From: Avena insularis
Taxonomy: Eukaryota; Streptophyta; Magnoliopsida; Poales; Poaceae
NCBI GenBank assembly: GCA_023614405.1
Contig: CM042694.1
Location: 356,394,010 to 356,458,009, forward strand
Direction of reading: 5' to 3'
DNA: 64,000 nucleotides
Numbering within the stretch: the first letter of the stretch is position 1; each line of letters starts with the position of its first letter. A program made the translations under genes and the position numbers. This document shows positions 45,037 to 59,004 of this stretch, one piece after another. The notes below the pieces were generated by a model that ran no database searches, was not told where the DNA came from, and was given only the letters and a program-made list of their open reading frames with translations.

Positions 45037-48000
45037 GTGTGTTCTTTTCACAAACAACATGTGGACCCACAAGAGCCAATGCATGTGTGTTCTTATACTA
45101 AAACCAACACTAGACTCATTGCATGTGTGTTTTTTTCACAAACCACACATGGATCCACTAGAGTTCATTGCTTGTGTGTTCTTTCCGCAAACCACACATG
45201 GATCAACCAGTGGTCATTGCATGTGTGTTCTTTTCGACAAACCACATATGGATCCATCAGAGTCATTGCATGTGTGTTATTTCCACAAACCACACATGGA
45301 TCAACTAATGATATTGCATGTGTGCTCTTTTCACAAACCACACATGGATCAACCAGTGTCATTGCATGTGTGTTCTTTCCACAAATCACATATGGACCCA
45401 CTAGAGTCATTGCTTGTGTGTTCTTATACTAAAACCAGCACTAGAGTCATTGCATGTGTGTTCTTTTCCTCAAACCACATATGGATCCATTAGATTCATT
45501 GCATGTGTGTTATTTCCACAAACCACACATGGATCAACCAATGGCATTGCGTGTGTGTTCTTTCCACAAACCACACATGGATCAACCAGTGTCATTGTAT
45601 GTGTGTTCTTTCCACAAATCACATATGGACCAACTAGAGTCATTGCTTGTGTGTTCTTATACTAAACCCAGCACTAGAGTCGTTGCATGTGATTTCTTTT
45701 CACAAACAACATATGGATCCACCAGTGTTCACTGCATGTGTGTTCTTTCCACAAACCACTTATGGATCCACCAGTGTTCATTGCATGTGTGTTATTTTCC
45801 ACAAACCACATATGGATCAAACAATGGTCATTGCATGTGTGTTCTTTTCACAAATCACATATGGACCCACGAGTCATTGCATGTGTGTTCCGATACTAAA
45901 ACTAGCACTAGAGTCATTGCATGTGTGTTCTTTTCACAAACCACATATGGATCCACCAGTGTTCACTACATGTGTGTTCTTTCCACAAACCACATATGGA
46001 TCCACCAATGTTCATTGCATGTGTGTTCTTTTCCACAAACCACATATGGATCCATTAGAGTCATTGCATGTGTGTTATTTCCACAAACCACACATGGATC
46101 AACCAGTGGTCATTGCATGTGTGTTCTTTCCACAAACCACACATGGATCAACCAGTGTCATTGTATGTGTGTTCTTTCCACAAATCCCATCTGTACCCAC
46201 TAGAGTCATTTCCTGTGTGTCCTTATACTAAAACCAGCACTAGAGTCATTGCATGTGTGTTCTTTTCACAAACAACATATGGATCCACCAGTGTTCACTG
46301 CATGTGTGGTCTTTGCACAAACCACTTACGGAACCATCAGTGTTCATTGCATGTGTGTTATTTTCCACAAACCACATATGGATCAACCAGTGGTCATTGC
46401 ATGTGTGTTCTTATACTAAAACCAGCACTAGAGTCATTGCATGTATGTTCTTTCCACAAACCACACATGGATCCACCAGTGTCATTGCATGTGTGTTCTT
46501 TCCATAAATCACATATGGACCCACTAGAGTCATTGCTTGTGTGTTCTTATACTAAAACCAGCAATAGAGTCATCGCATGTGTATTATTTTCCACAAACCA
46601 CGTGTGGATCCATTAGAGTCATTGCATGTGTGTTATTTCCACAAACCACACATGGATCAACAAGTGGTCATTGCATGTGTGTTCTTTCTACAAACCACAC
46701 ATGGATCAACCAGTGTCATTCTATGTGTATTCTTTCCACAAATCACATATGGACCCAATAGAGTCATTGCTCCTGTGTTCTTATACGAAAACCAGCACTA
46801 GAGTCATTGCATGTGTGTTCTTTTCACAAACAACATATGGATCCACCAGTGTTCACTGCATGTGTGTTCTTTCCACAAACCACTTATGGAACCACCAGTG
46901 TTCATTGCATGTGCGTTATTTTCCACAAACCACATATGGATCAACAAGTGGTTATTGCATGTGTGTTCTTTTCACAAATCACATATGGATCCACTAGAGT
47001 CATTGCATGTGTGTTCTTATACTATAACTAGCACTAGAGTCATTGCATGTGTGTTCTTTTCAAAAACCACATATGGATCCACCAGTGTTCACTGCATGTG
47101 TGTTGTTTTCACAAACAACATATGGATCCACCAGTGTTCACTACATGTGTGTTCTTTTCCACAAACCACATATGGATCCACCATTGTTCATTGCATGTGT
47201 GTTCTTTTCCACAAACCACATATGGATCAACCAGTGGTCATTGCATGTGTGTTCTTATACTAAAACCAGCACTAGAGTTATTGCATGTATGTTCTTTCCA
47301 CAAACCACACATGGATCAAGCAGTGGTCATTGCATGTGTGTTCTTTTCCACAAACCACATATGGATCAACCACTGGTTATTGCATGTGTGTTCTTTTCAC
47401 AAACCACATATGGATCAACTAGTGTTCATTGGATGTGTGTTCTTTCCACAAACCACACATGGATCAACCAGTGTCATTGCATGTGTGTTCTTTCCACAAA
47501 TCACATATGGACCCACTAGAGTCATTGCTTGTATGTTCTTATACTAAAACCAGCACTAGATTCATTGCATGTGTGTTCTTTTCACAAACCACATATGGAT
47601 CCACCAGTGTTCACTGCATGTCTGTTCTTTCCACAAACCACTTATGGATCCACCAGTGTTCATTGTATGTGTGTTCTTTTCCACAATCGACATATGGATC
47701 AACCAGTGTTCATTGCATGTGTGTTCTTTTCACAAACCACACATGGATCCACGAGTGTCATTGCATGCGTGTTCTTTCCACAAACCACACATAGATCAAC
47801 CCGTGGTCATTGCATGTGTGTTCTTTTACACAAACCACATATGGATCCATTAGAGTCATTTCATGTGTGTTATTTCCACAAACCACACATGGATCAACCA
47901 ATGTCATTCCATGTGTGTTCTTTCCACAAACCACACATGGATCAACCAGTGTTCACTGTATGCGTGTTCTTTTCACAAACCACATGTGGACCCACTAGAG

Positions 48001-49373
48001 TCATTGCATGTGTGTTCTTATACTAAAACCAGCTCTAGACTCATTGCATGTGTGTTCTTTTCACAAACCACATATGGATCCACTAGAGTTCATTGCATGC
48101 GTGTTCTTTCCACAAACCACACATGGATCAACCAGTGTTCATTGCATGTGTGTTCTTTCCACAAACCACTTATGGATCCACCAGTGTTCATTGTATGTGT
48201 GTTCTTTTCATAAACCACATATGGATCAACCAGTGTTTACTGCATGTGTGTTCTTTTCACAAACCACATGTGGACCCACTAGAGTCATTGCATGTGTGTT
48301 CTTATACTAAAACTAGCACTAGACTCATTGCATGTGTGTTCTCTTCACAAACCACACATGGATCCACTAGAGTTCATTGCATGTGTGTTCTTTCCACAAA
48401 TCACACAAGGATCAACCAGTGGTCATTGCATGTGTGTTCTTTTCCACAAACCACATATGGATCCATTAGAGTCCTTGCAGGTGTGTTCTTTTCCACAAAC
48501 CACACATGGATCAACCAATGGCATTGCATGTGTGTTCTTTCCACAAACCACACATGGATCAACCAGTGTTCATTGCATGTGTGTTCTTTTCCACAAACCA
48601 CATATGGATCAACCAGTGGTCATTGCATGTGTGTTCTTATACTAAAACCAGCACTAGAATCATTGCATGTATGTTCTTTCCACAAACCGCAAATGGATCC
48701 CCTAGTGTCATTGCATGTGTGTTCTTTCCACAAACCACACATGGATCAAGCAGTGGTCATTGCATGTGTGTTCTTTTCCACAAACCACATATGGATCAAC
48801 CATTGGTCATTGCATGTGTTTTTTTTTCACAAACCACATATGGATCCATTAGAGTCATTGCATGTGTGTTGTTTCCACAAACCACACATGGATCAACCAA
48901 TGTCATTGCATGTGTGTTCTTTCCAAAAAAAACCACACATGGATCAACTAGTGTTCACTGCATGTGTGTTCTTTTCACAAACAACATGTGGACCCACAAG
49001 AGCCAATGCATGTGTGTTCTTATACTAAAACCAACACTAGACCCATTGCATGTGTGTTCTTTTCACAAACCACACATGGATCCACTAGAGTTCATTGCTT
49101 GTGTGTTCTTTCCGCAAACCACACATGGATCAACCAGTGGTCATTGCATGTGTGTTCTTTTCGACAAACCACATATGGATCCATCAGAGTCATTGCATGT
49201 GTGTTCTTTCCACAAACCACAAATGGATCAACCAATGACATTGCATGTGTGCTCTTTTCACAAACCACACATGGATCAACCAGTGTCATTGCATGTGTGT
49301 TCTTTCCACAAATCACATATGGACCCACTAGAGTCATTGCTTGTGTATTCTTATACTAAAACCAGCACTAGAG
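45037..49373. repeat. Second copy of the 24434-28770 block
   Basis: See 24434-28770. Differences are scattered single bases, for example TGGCATT-type units and a few 1-2 bp indels. Confidence 0.8.
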
Positions 49374-49624
49374 TCATTGCATGTGTGTTCTTTTCACAAA
49401 CAACATATGGATCCACCAGTGTTCACTGCATGTGTGTTCTTTACACAAACCACTTATGGATCCACCAGTGTTCATTGCATGTGTGTTATTTTCCACAAAC
49501 CACATATGGATCAAACAATGGTCATTGCATGTGTGTTCTTTTCACAAATCACATATGGACCTACGAGAGTCATTGCATGTGTGTTCTTTCCACAAATCAC
49601 ATATGGACCAACTAGAGTCATTGC

Positions 49625-52150
49625 TTGTGTGTTCTTATACTAAACACAACACTAGAGTCATTGCATGTGGGTTCTTTTCACAAACAACATATGGATCCAC
49701 CAGTGTTCACTGCATGTGTGTTCTTTACACAAACCACTTATGGATCCACCAGTGTTCATTGCATGTGTGTTATTTTCCACAAACCACATATGGATCAAAC
49801 AATGGTCATTGCATGTGTGTTCTTTTCACAAATCACATATGGACCTACGAGAGTCATTGCATGTGTGTTCTTATACTAAAACTAGCACTAGAGTCATTGC
49901 ATGTGTGTTCTTTTCACAAACCACATATGGATCCACCAGTGTTCACTACATGTGTGTTCTTTCCACAAACCACATATGGATCCACCAATGTTCATTGCAT
50001 GTGTGTTCTTTTCCACAAACCACATATGGATCCATTAGAGTCATTGCATGTGTGTTATTTCCACAAACCACACATGGATCAACCAGTGGTCATTACATGT
50101 GTCTTCTTTCCACAAACCACACATGGATCAACCAGTGTCATTGTATGTGTGTTCTTTCCGCAAATCACATCTGTACCCACTAGAGTCATTTCCCGTGTGT
50201 CCTTATACTAAAACCAGCACTAGAGTCATTGCATGTGTGTTCTTTGCACAAACAACATATGGATCCACCAGTGTTCACTGCATGTGTGGTGTTTGCACAA
50301 ACCACTTATGGAACCACCAGTGTTCATTGCATGTGTGTTATTTTCGACAAACCACATATGGATCAACCAGTGGTCATTGCATGTGTGTTCTTATACTAAA
50401 ACCTGCACTAGAGTCATTAAATGTAAGTTCTTTCCACAAACCACACATGGATCCACCAGTGTCATTGCATGTGTGTTCTTTCCACAAATCACATATAGAC
50501 CCACTAGAGTCATTGCTTGTGTGTTCTTATACTAAAACCAGCAATAGAGTCATTGCATGTGTATTATTTTCCACAAACCACGTGTGGATCCATTAGAGTC
50601 ATTGCATGTGTGTTATTTCCACAAACCACACATGGATCAACAAGTGGACATTGCATGTGTGTTCTTTCCACAAACCACACATGGATCAACCAGTGTCATT
50701 CTATGTGTGTTCTTTCCACAAATCACATATGGACCCACTAGAGTCATTGCTCCTGTGTTCTTATACGAAAACCAGCACTAGAGTCATTGCATGTGTGTTC
50801 TTTTCACAAACAACATATGGATCCACCAGTGTTCACTGCATGTGTGTTCTTTCCACAAACCACTTATGGAACCACCAGTGTTCATTGCATGTGAGTTATT
50901 TTCCACAAACCACATATGGATCAACAAGTGGTCATTGCATGTGTGTTCTTTTCACAAATCACATATGGACCCACTAGAGTCATTGCATGTGTGTTCTTAT
51001 ACTATAACTAGCACTAGAGTCATTGCATGTGTGTTCTTTTAAAAACCACATATGGATCCACCAGTGTTCACTGCATTTGTGTTGTTTTCACAAACAACAT
51101 ATGGATCCACCAGTGTTCACTACATGTGTGTTCTTTTCCACAAACCACATATGGATCCACCATTGTTCATTGCATGTGTGTTCTTTTCCACAAACCACAT
51201 ATGGATCAACCAGTGGTCATTGCATGTGTGTTCTTATACTAAAACCAGCACTAGAGTCATTGTATGTATGTTCTTTCCACAAACCACACATGGATCCACC
51301 AGTGTCATTGCATGTGTGTTCTTTCCACAAACCACTCATGGATCCAATAGTGGTCATTGCATGTGTGTTCTTTTCCACAAACCACATATGGATCAACCAG
51401 TGGTCATTGCATGTGTGTTCTTTTCACAAACCACATATGACTCAACCAGTGTTCATTGCATGTGTGTTCTTTCCACAAACCACACATGGATCAACCAGTG
51501 TCATTGCATGTGTGTTCTTTCCACAAATCACATATGGACCCACTAGAGTCATTGCTTGTATGTTCTTATACTAAAACCAGCACTAGATTCATTGCATGTG
51601 TGTTCTTTTCACAAACCACATATGGATCCACCAGTGTTCACTGCATGTCTGTTCTTTCCACAAACCACTTATGGATCCACCACTGTTCATTGTATGTGTG
51701 TTCTTTTCCACAATCGACATATGGATCAACCAGTGTTCATTGCATGTGTGTTCTTTTCACAAACCACACATGGATCCACGAGTGTCATTGCATGCGTGTT
51801 CTTTCCACAAACCACACATGGATCAACCCGTGGTCATTGCATGTGTGTTCTTTTACACAAACCACATATGGATCCATTAGAGTCATTTCATGTGTGTTAT
51901 TTCCACAAACCACACATGGATCAACCAATGTCATTCCATGTGTGTTCTTTCCACAAACCACACATGGATCAACCAGTGTTCACTGTATGTGTTTTCTTTT
52001 CACAAACCACATGTGGACCCACTAGAGTCATTGCATGTGTGTTCTTATACTAAAACCAGCACTAGACTCATTGCATGTGTGTTCTTTTCACAAACCACAT
52101 ATGGATCCATTAGATACATTGCATGTGCGTTCTTTTCCCAAACCACATAT
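49625..52150. repeat. Block duplicated at 56350-58772 (offset about 6,725 bp)
   Basis: Landmarks keep an offset of 6,725-6,726 bp from about 49,625 to 52,045. There the downstream copy loses 93 bp (junction near 58776), after which the offset is 6,633, and further on 6,916 (52374 against 59290). Confidence 0.78.
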
Positions 52151-52218
52151 GGATCCACTAGTGTTCACTGCATGTGTGTTCTTTCCATAAACCACTTATG
52201 GATCCACCAGTGTTCATT

Positions 52219-52371
52219 GCATGTGTCTTATTTCCACAAACCACACATGGATCAACCACTAGAGTCATTGCATGTGTGTTATTTCCACAAACCACACATG
52301 GATCAACCACTAGAGTCATTGCATGTGTGTTGTTTCCACAAACCACACATGGATCAACCACTAGAGTCATT
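52219..52371. repeat. Three tandem copies of a 51-bp chimeric unit
   Basis: Units start at 52219, 52270 and 52321. Each joins ...GGATCAACCA to CTAGAGTCATT, an end normally found on other unit types, giving 51 bp. The triplet recurs at 58852-59004. Confidence 0.88.
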
Positions 52372-55300
52372 GCATGTGTGTTCTTATACTAAAACTAGCA
52401 CTAGACTCATTGCATGTGTGTTCTCTTCACAAACCACACATGGATCCACTAGAGTTCATTGCATGCGTGTTCTTTCCACAAATAACACAAGGATCAACCA
52501 GTGGTCATTGCATGTGTGTTCTTTTCCACAAACCACATATGGATCCATTAGAGTCATTGCATGTGTGTTCTTTTCCACAAACCACACATGGATCAACCAA
52601 TGGCATTGCATGTGTGTTCTTTCCACAAACCACACATGGATCAACCAGTGTTCATTGCATGTGTGTTCTTTTCCACAAACCACATATGGATCCACCAGTG
52701 GTCATTGCATGTGTGTTCTTATACTAAAACCAGCACTAGAGTTATTGCATGTATGTTCTTTCCACAAACCACGAATGGATCCACTAGTGTCATTGCATGT
52801 GTGTTCTTTCCACAAACCACACATGGATCAAGCAGTGGTCATTGCATGTGTGTTCTTTTCCACAAACCACATATGGATCAACCAGTGGTCATTGCATGTG
52901 TGTTCTTTTCACAAACCACATATGGATCAACCAGTGTTCATTGGAATTGTGTTCTTTCCACAAACCACACATGGATCAACCAGTGTCATTGCATGTGTGT
53001 TCTTTCCACAAATCACATATGGACCCACTAGAGTCATTGCTTGTGTGTTCTTATACTAAACCCAGCACTAGAGTCATTGCATGTGGGTTCTTTTCACAAA
53101 CAACATATGGATCCACCAGTGTTTACTGCATGTGTGTTCTTTCCACAAACCACTTATGGATCCACCAGTGTTCATTGCATGTGTGTTATTTTCCACAAAC
53201 CACATATGGATCAAACAATGGTCATTGCATGTGTGTTCTTTTCACAAATCACATATGGACCCACGAGAGTCATTGCATGTGTGTTCTTATACTAAAACTA
53301 GCACTAGAGTCATTGCATGTGTGTTCTTTTCACAAACCACATATGGATCCACCAGTGTTCACTACATGTGCGTTCTTTCCACAAACCACATATGGATCCA
53401 CCAATGTTCATTGCATGTGTGTTCTTTTCCACAAACCACATATGGATCCATTATAGTCATTGCATGTGTGTTATTTCCACAAACCACACATGGATCAACC
53501 AGTGGTCATTGCATGTGTGTTCTTTCCACAAACCACACATGGATCAACTAGTGTCATTGTATGTATGTTCTTTCCACAAATCCCATCTGTACCCACTAGA
53601 GTCATTTCCTGTGTGTCCTTATACTAAAACCAGCACTAGAGTCATTGCATGTGTGTTCTTTTCACAAACAACATATGGATCCACCAGTGTTCACTGCATG
53701 TGTGGTCTTTGCACAAACCACTTACGGAACCACCAGTGTTCATTGCATGTGTGTTATTTTCCACAAACCACATATGGATCAACCAGTGGTCATTGCATGT
53801 GTGTTCTTATACTAAAATCAGCACTAGAGTCATTGCATGTATGTTCTTTCCACAAACCACACATGGATCCACCAGTGTCATTGCATGTGTGTTTTTTCCA
53901 TAAATCACATATGGACCCACTAGAGTCATTGCTTGTGTGTTCTTATACTTAAACCAGCAATAGAGTCATTGCATGTGTATTATTTTCCACAAACCACGTG
54001 TGGATCCATTAGAGTCATTGCATGTGTGTTATTTCCACAAACCACACATGGATCAACAAGTGGTCATTGCATGTGTGTTCTTTCCACAAACCACACATGG
54101 ATCAACCAGTGTCATTCTATGTGTGTTCTTTCCACAAATCACATATGGACCCACTAGAGTCATTGCTCCTGTGTTCTTATACGAAAACCAGCACTAGAGT
54201 CATTGCATGTGTGTTCTTTTCACAAACAACATATGGATCCACCAGTGTTCACTGCATGTGTGTTCTTTCCACAAACCACTTATGGAACCACCAGTGTTCA
54301 TTGCATGTGCGTTATATTCCACAAACCACATATGGATCAACAAGTGGTCATTGCATGTGTGTTCTTTTCACAAATCACATATGGACCCACTAGAGTCATT
54401 GCATGTGTGTTCTTATACTATAACTAGCACTAGAGTCATTGCATGTGTGTTCTTTTTAAAAACCACATATGGATCCACCAGTGTTCACTGCATGTGTGTT
54501 GTTTTCACAAACAACATATGGATCCACCAGTGTTCACTACATGTGTGTTCTTTTCCACAAACCACATTTGGATCCACCATTGTTCATTGCATGTGTGTTC
54601 TTTTCCACAAACCACATATGGATCAACCAGTGGTCATTGCATGTGTGTTCTTATACTAAAACCAGCACTAGAGTTATTGCATGTATGTTCTTTCCACAAA
54701 CCACAAATGGATCAAGCAGTGGTCATTGCATGTGTGTTCTTTTCCACAAACCACATATGGATCAACCAGTGGTTATTGCATGTGTGTTCTTTTCACAAAC
54801 CACATATGGATCAACTAGTGTTCATTGGATGTGTGTTCTTTCCACAAACCACACATGGATCAACCAGTGTCATTGCATGTGTGTTCTTTCCACAAATCAC
54901 ATATGGACCCACTAGAGTCATTGCTTGTATGTTCTTATACTAAAACCAGCACTAGATTCATTGCATGTGTGTTCTTTTCACAAACCACATATGGATCCAC
55001 CAGTGTTCACTGCATGTCTGTTCTTTCCACAAACCACTTATGGATCCACCAGTGTTCATTGTATGTGTGTTCTTTTCCACAATCGACATATGGATCAACC
55101 AGTGTTCATTGCATGTGTGTTCTTTTCACAAACCACACATGGATCCACAGTGTCATTGCATGTGTTCTTTCCACAAACCACACATAGATCAACCAGTGCT
55201 CATTGCATGTGTGTTCTTTTACACAAACCACATATGGATCCATTAGAGTCATTTCATGTGTGTTATTTCCACAAACCACACATGGATCAACCAATGTCAT

Positions 55301-58300
55301 TCCATGTGTGTTCTTTCCACAAACCACACATGGATCAACCAGTGTTCCTTTGTCAGTGCGTGTTCTTTTCACAAATCACATCTGGACCCACTAGAGTCAT
55401 TGCTTGTATGTTCTTATACTAAAACCAGCACTAGATTCATTGCATGTGTGTTCTTTTCACAAACCACATATGGATCCACTAGAGTTCATTGCATGCGTGT
55501 TCTTTCCACAAACCACACATGGATCAACCAGTGTTCTGCATGTGTGTTCTTTCCACAAACCACTTATGGATCCACCAGTGTTCATTGTATGTGTGTTCTT
55601 TTCACAAACCACATATGGATCAACCAGTGTTATCGCATGTGTGTTCTTTTCACAAACCACATGTGGACCCACTAGAGTCATTGCATGTGTGTTCTTATAC
55701 TAAAACTAGCACTAGACTCATTGCATGTGTGTTCTCTTCACAAACCACACATGGATCCACTAGAGTTCATTGCATGCGTGTTCTTTCCACAAATCACACA
55801 AGGATCAACCAGTGGTCATTGCATGTGTGTTCTTTTCCACAAACCACATATGGATCCATTAGAGTCATTGCATGTGTGTTCTTTTCCACAAACCACACAT
55901 GGATCAACCAATGGCATTGCATGTGTGTTCTTTCCACAAACCACACATGGATCAACCAGTGTTCATTGCATGTGTGTTCTTTTCCACAAACCACATATGG
56001 ATCAACCAGTGGTCATTGCATGTGTGTTCTTATACTAAAACCAGCACTAGAATCATTGCATGTATGTTCTTTCCACAAACCGCAAATGGATCCCCTAGTG
56101 TCATTGCATGTGTGTTCTTTCCACAAACCACACATGGATCAAGCAGTGGTCATTGCAAGTGTGTTTTTTCCACAAACCACATATGGATCAACCAGTGGTC
56201 ATTGCATGTGTGTTCTTTTCACAAACCACATATGGATCCATTAGAGTCATTGCATGTGTGTTGTTTCCACAAACCACACATAGATCAACCAATGTCATTG
56301 CATGTGTGTTCTTTCCACAAATCACATATGGACCAACTAGAGTCATTGCTTGTGTGTTTTTATACTAAACACAGCACTAGAGTCATTGCATGTGTGTTCT
56401 TTTCACAAACAACATATGGATCCACCAGTGTTCACTGCATGTGTGTTCTTTACACAAACCACTTATGGATCCACCAGTGTTCATTGCATGTGTGTTATTT
56501 TCCACAAACCACATATGGATCAAACAATGGTCATTGCATGTGTGTTTTTTTCACAAATCACATATGGACCTACGAGAGTCATTGCATGTGTGTTCTTATA
56601 CTAAAACTAGCACTAGAGTCATTGCATGTGTGTTCTTTTCACAAACCACATATGGATCCACCAGTGTTCACTACATGTGTGTTCTTTCCACAAACCACAT
56701 ATGGATCCACCAATGTTCATTGCATGTGTGTTCTTTTCCACAAACCACATATGGATCCATTAGAGTCATTGCATGTGTGTTATTTCCACAAACCACACAT
56801 GGATCAACCAGTGGTCATTGCATGTGTCTTTTTTCCACAAACCACACATGGATCAACCAGTGTCATTGTATGTGTGTTCTTTCCACAAATCACATCTGTA
56901 CCCACTAGAGTCATTTCCCGTGTGTCCTTATACTAAAACCTGCACTAGAGTCATTGCATGTGTGTTCTTTGCACAAACAACATATGGATCCACCAGTGTT
57001 CACTGCATGTGTGGTGTTTGCACAAACCACTTATGGAACCACCAGTGTTCATTGCATGTGTGTTATTTTCGACAAACCACATATGGATCAACCAGTGGTC
57101 ATTGCATGTGTGTTCTTATACTAAAACCAGCACTAGAGTCATTAAATGTAAGTTCTTTCCACAAACCACACATGGATCCACCAGTGTCATTGCATGTGTG
57201 TTCTTTCCACAAATCACATATGGACCCACTAGAGTCATTGCTTGTGTGTTCTTATACTAAAACCAGCAATAGAGTCATTGCATGTGTATTATTTTCCACA
57301 AACCACGTGTGGATCCATTAGAGTCATTGCATGTGTGTTATTTCCACAAACCACACATGGATCAACAAGTGGACATTGCATGTGTGTTCTTTCCACAAAC
57401 CACACATGGATCAACCAGTGTCATTCTATGTGTGTTCTTTCAACAAATCACATATGGACCCACTAGAGTCATTGCTCCTGTGTTCTTATACGAAAACCAG
57501 CACTAGAGTCATTGCATGTGTGTTCTTTTCACAAACAACATATGGATCCACCAGTGTTCACTGCATGTGTGTTCTTTCCACAAACCACTTATGGAACCAC
57601 CAGTGTTCATTGCATGTGAGTTATTTTCCACAAACCACATATGGATCAACAAGTGGTCATTGCATGTGTGTTCTTTTCACAAATCACATATGGACCCACT
57701 AGAGTCATTGCATGTGTGTTCTTATACTATAACTAGCACTAGAGTCATTGCATGTGTGTTCTTTTCAAAAACCACATATGGATCCACCAGTGTTCACTGC
57801 ATGTGTGTTGTTTTCACAAACAACATATGGATCCACCAGTGTTCACTACATGTGTGTTCTTTTCCACAAACCACATATGGATCCACCATTGTTCATTGCA
57901 TGTGTGTTCTTTTCCACAAACCACATATGGATCAACCAGTGGTCATTGCATGTGTGTTCTTATACTAAAACCAGCACTAGAGTCATTGCATGTATGTTCT
58001 TTCCACAAACCACACATGGATCCACCAGTGTCATTGCATGTGTGTTCTTTCCACAAACCACTCATGGATCCATTAGTGGTCATTGCATGTGTGTTCTTTT
58101 CCACAAACCACATATGGATCAACCAGTGGTCATTGCATGTGTGTTCTTTTCACAAACCACATATGACTCAACCAGTGTTCATTGCATGTGTGTTCTTTCC
58201 ACAAACCACACATGGATCAACCAGTGTCATTGCATGTGTGTTCTTTCCACAAATCACATATGGACCCACTAGAGTCATTGCTTGTATGTTCTTATACTAA

Positions 58301-58851
58301 AACCAGCACTAGATTCATTGCATGTGTGTTCTTTTCACAAACCACATATGGATCCACCAGTGTTCACTGCATGTCTGTTCTTTCCACAAACCACTTATGG
58401 ATCCACCACTGTTCATTGTATGTGTGTTCTTTTCCACAATCGACATATGGATCAACCAGTGTTCATTGCATGTGTGTTCTTTTCACAAACCACACATGGA
58501 TCCACGAGTGTCATTGCATGCGTGTTCTTTCCACAAACCACACATGGATCAACCCGTGGTCATTGCATGTGTGTTCTTTTACACAAACCACATATGGATC
58601 CATTAGAGTCATTTCATGTGTGTTATTTCCACAAACCACACATGGATCAACCAATGTCATTCTATGTGTGTTCTTTCCACAAACCACACATGGATCAACC
58701 AGTGTTCACTGTATGTGTGTTCTTTTCACAAACCACATGTGGACCCACTAGAGTCATTGCATGTGTGTTCTTATACTACATATGGATCCACTAGTGTTCA
58801 CTGCATGTGTGTTCTTTCCATAAACCACTTATGGATCCACCAGTGTTCATT

Positions 58852-59004
58852 GCATGTGTGTTATTTCCACAAACCACACATGGATCAACCACTAGAGTCA
58901 TTGCATGTGTGTTATTTCCACAAACCACACATGGATCAACCACTAGAGTCATTGCATGTGTGTTGTTTCCACAAACCACACATGGATCAACCACTAGAGT
59001 CATT
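58852..59004. repeat. Second triplet of the 51-bp chimeric unit
   Basis: Same structure and order as 52219-52371, within the block copied at the 6.6-6.7 kb offset. Confidence 0.88.
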
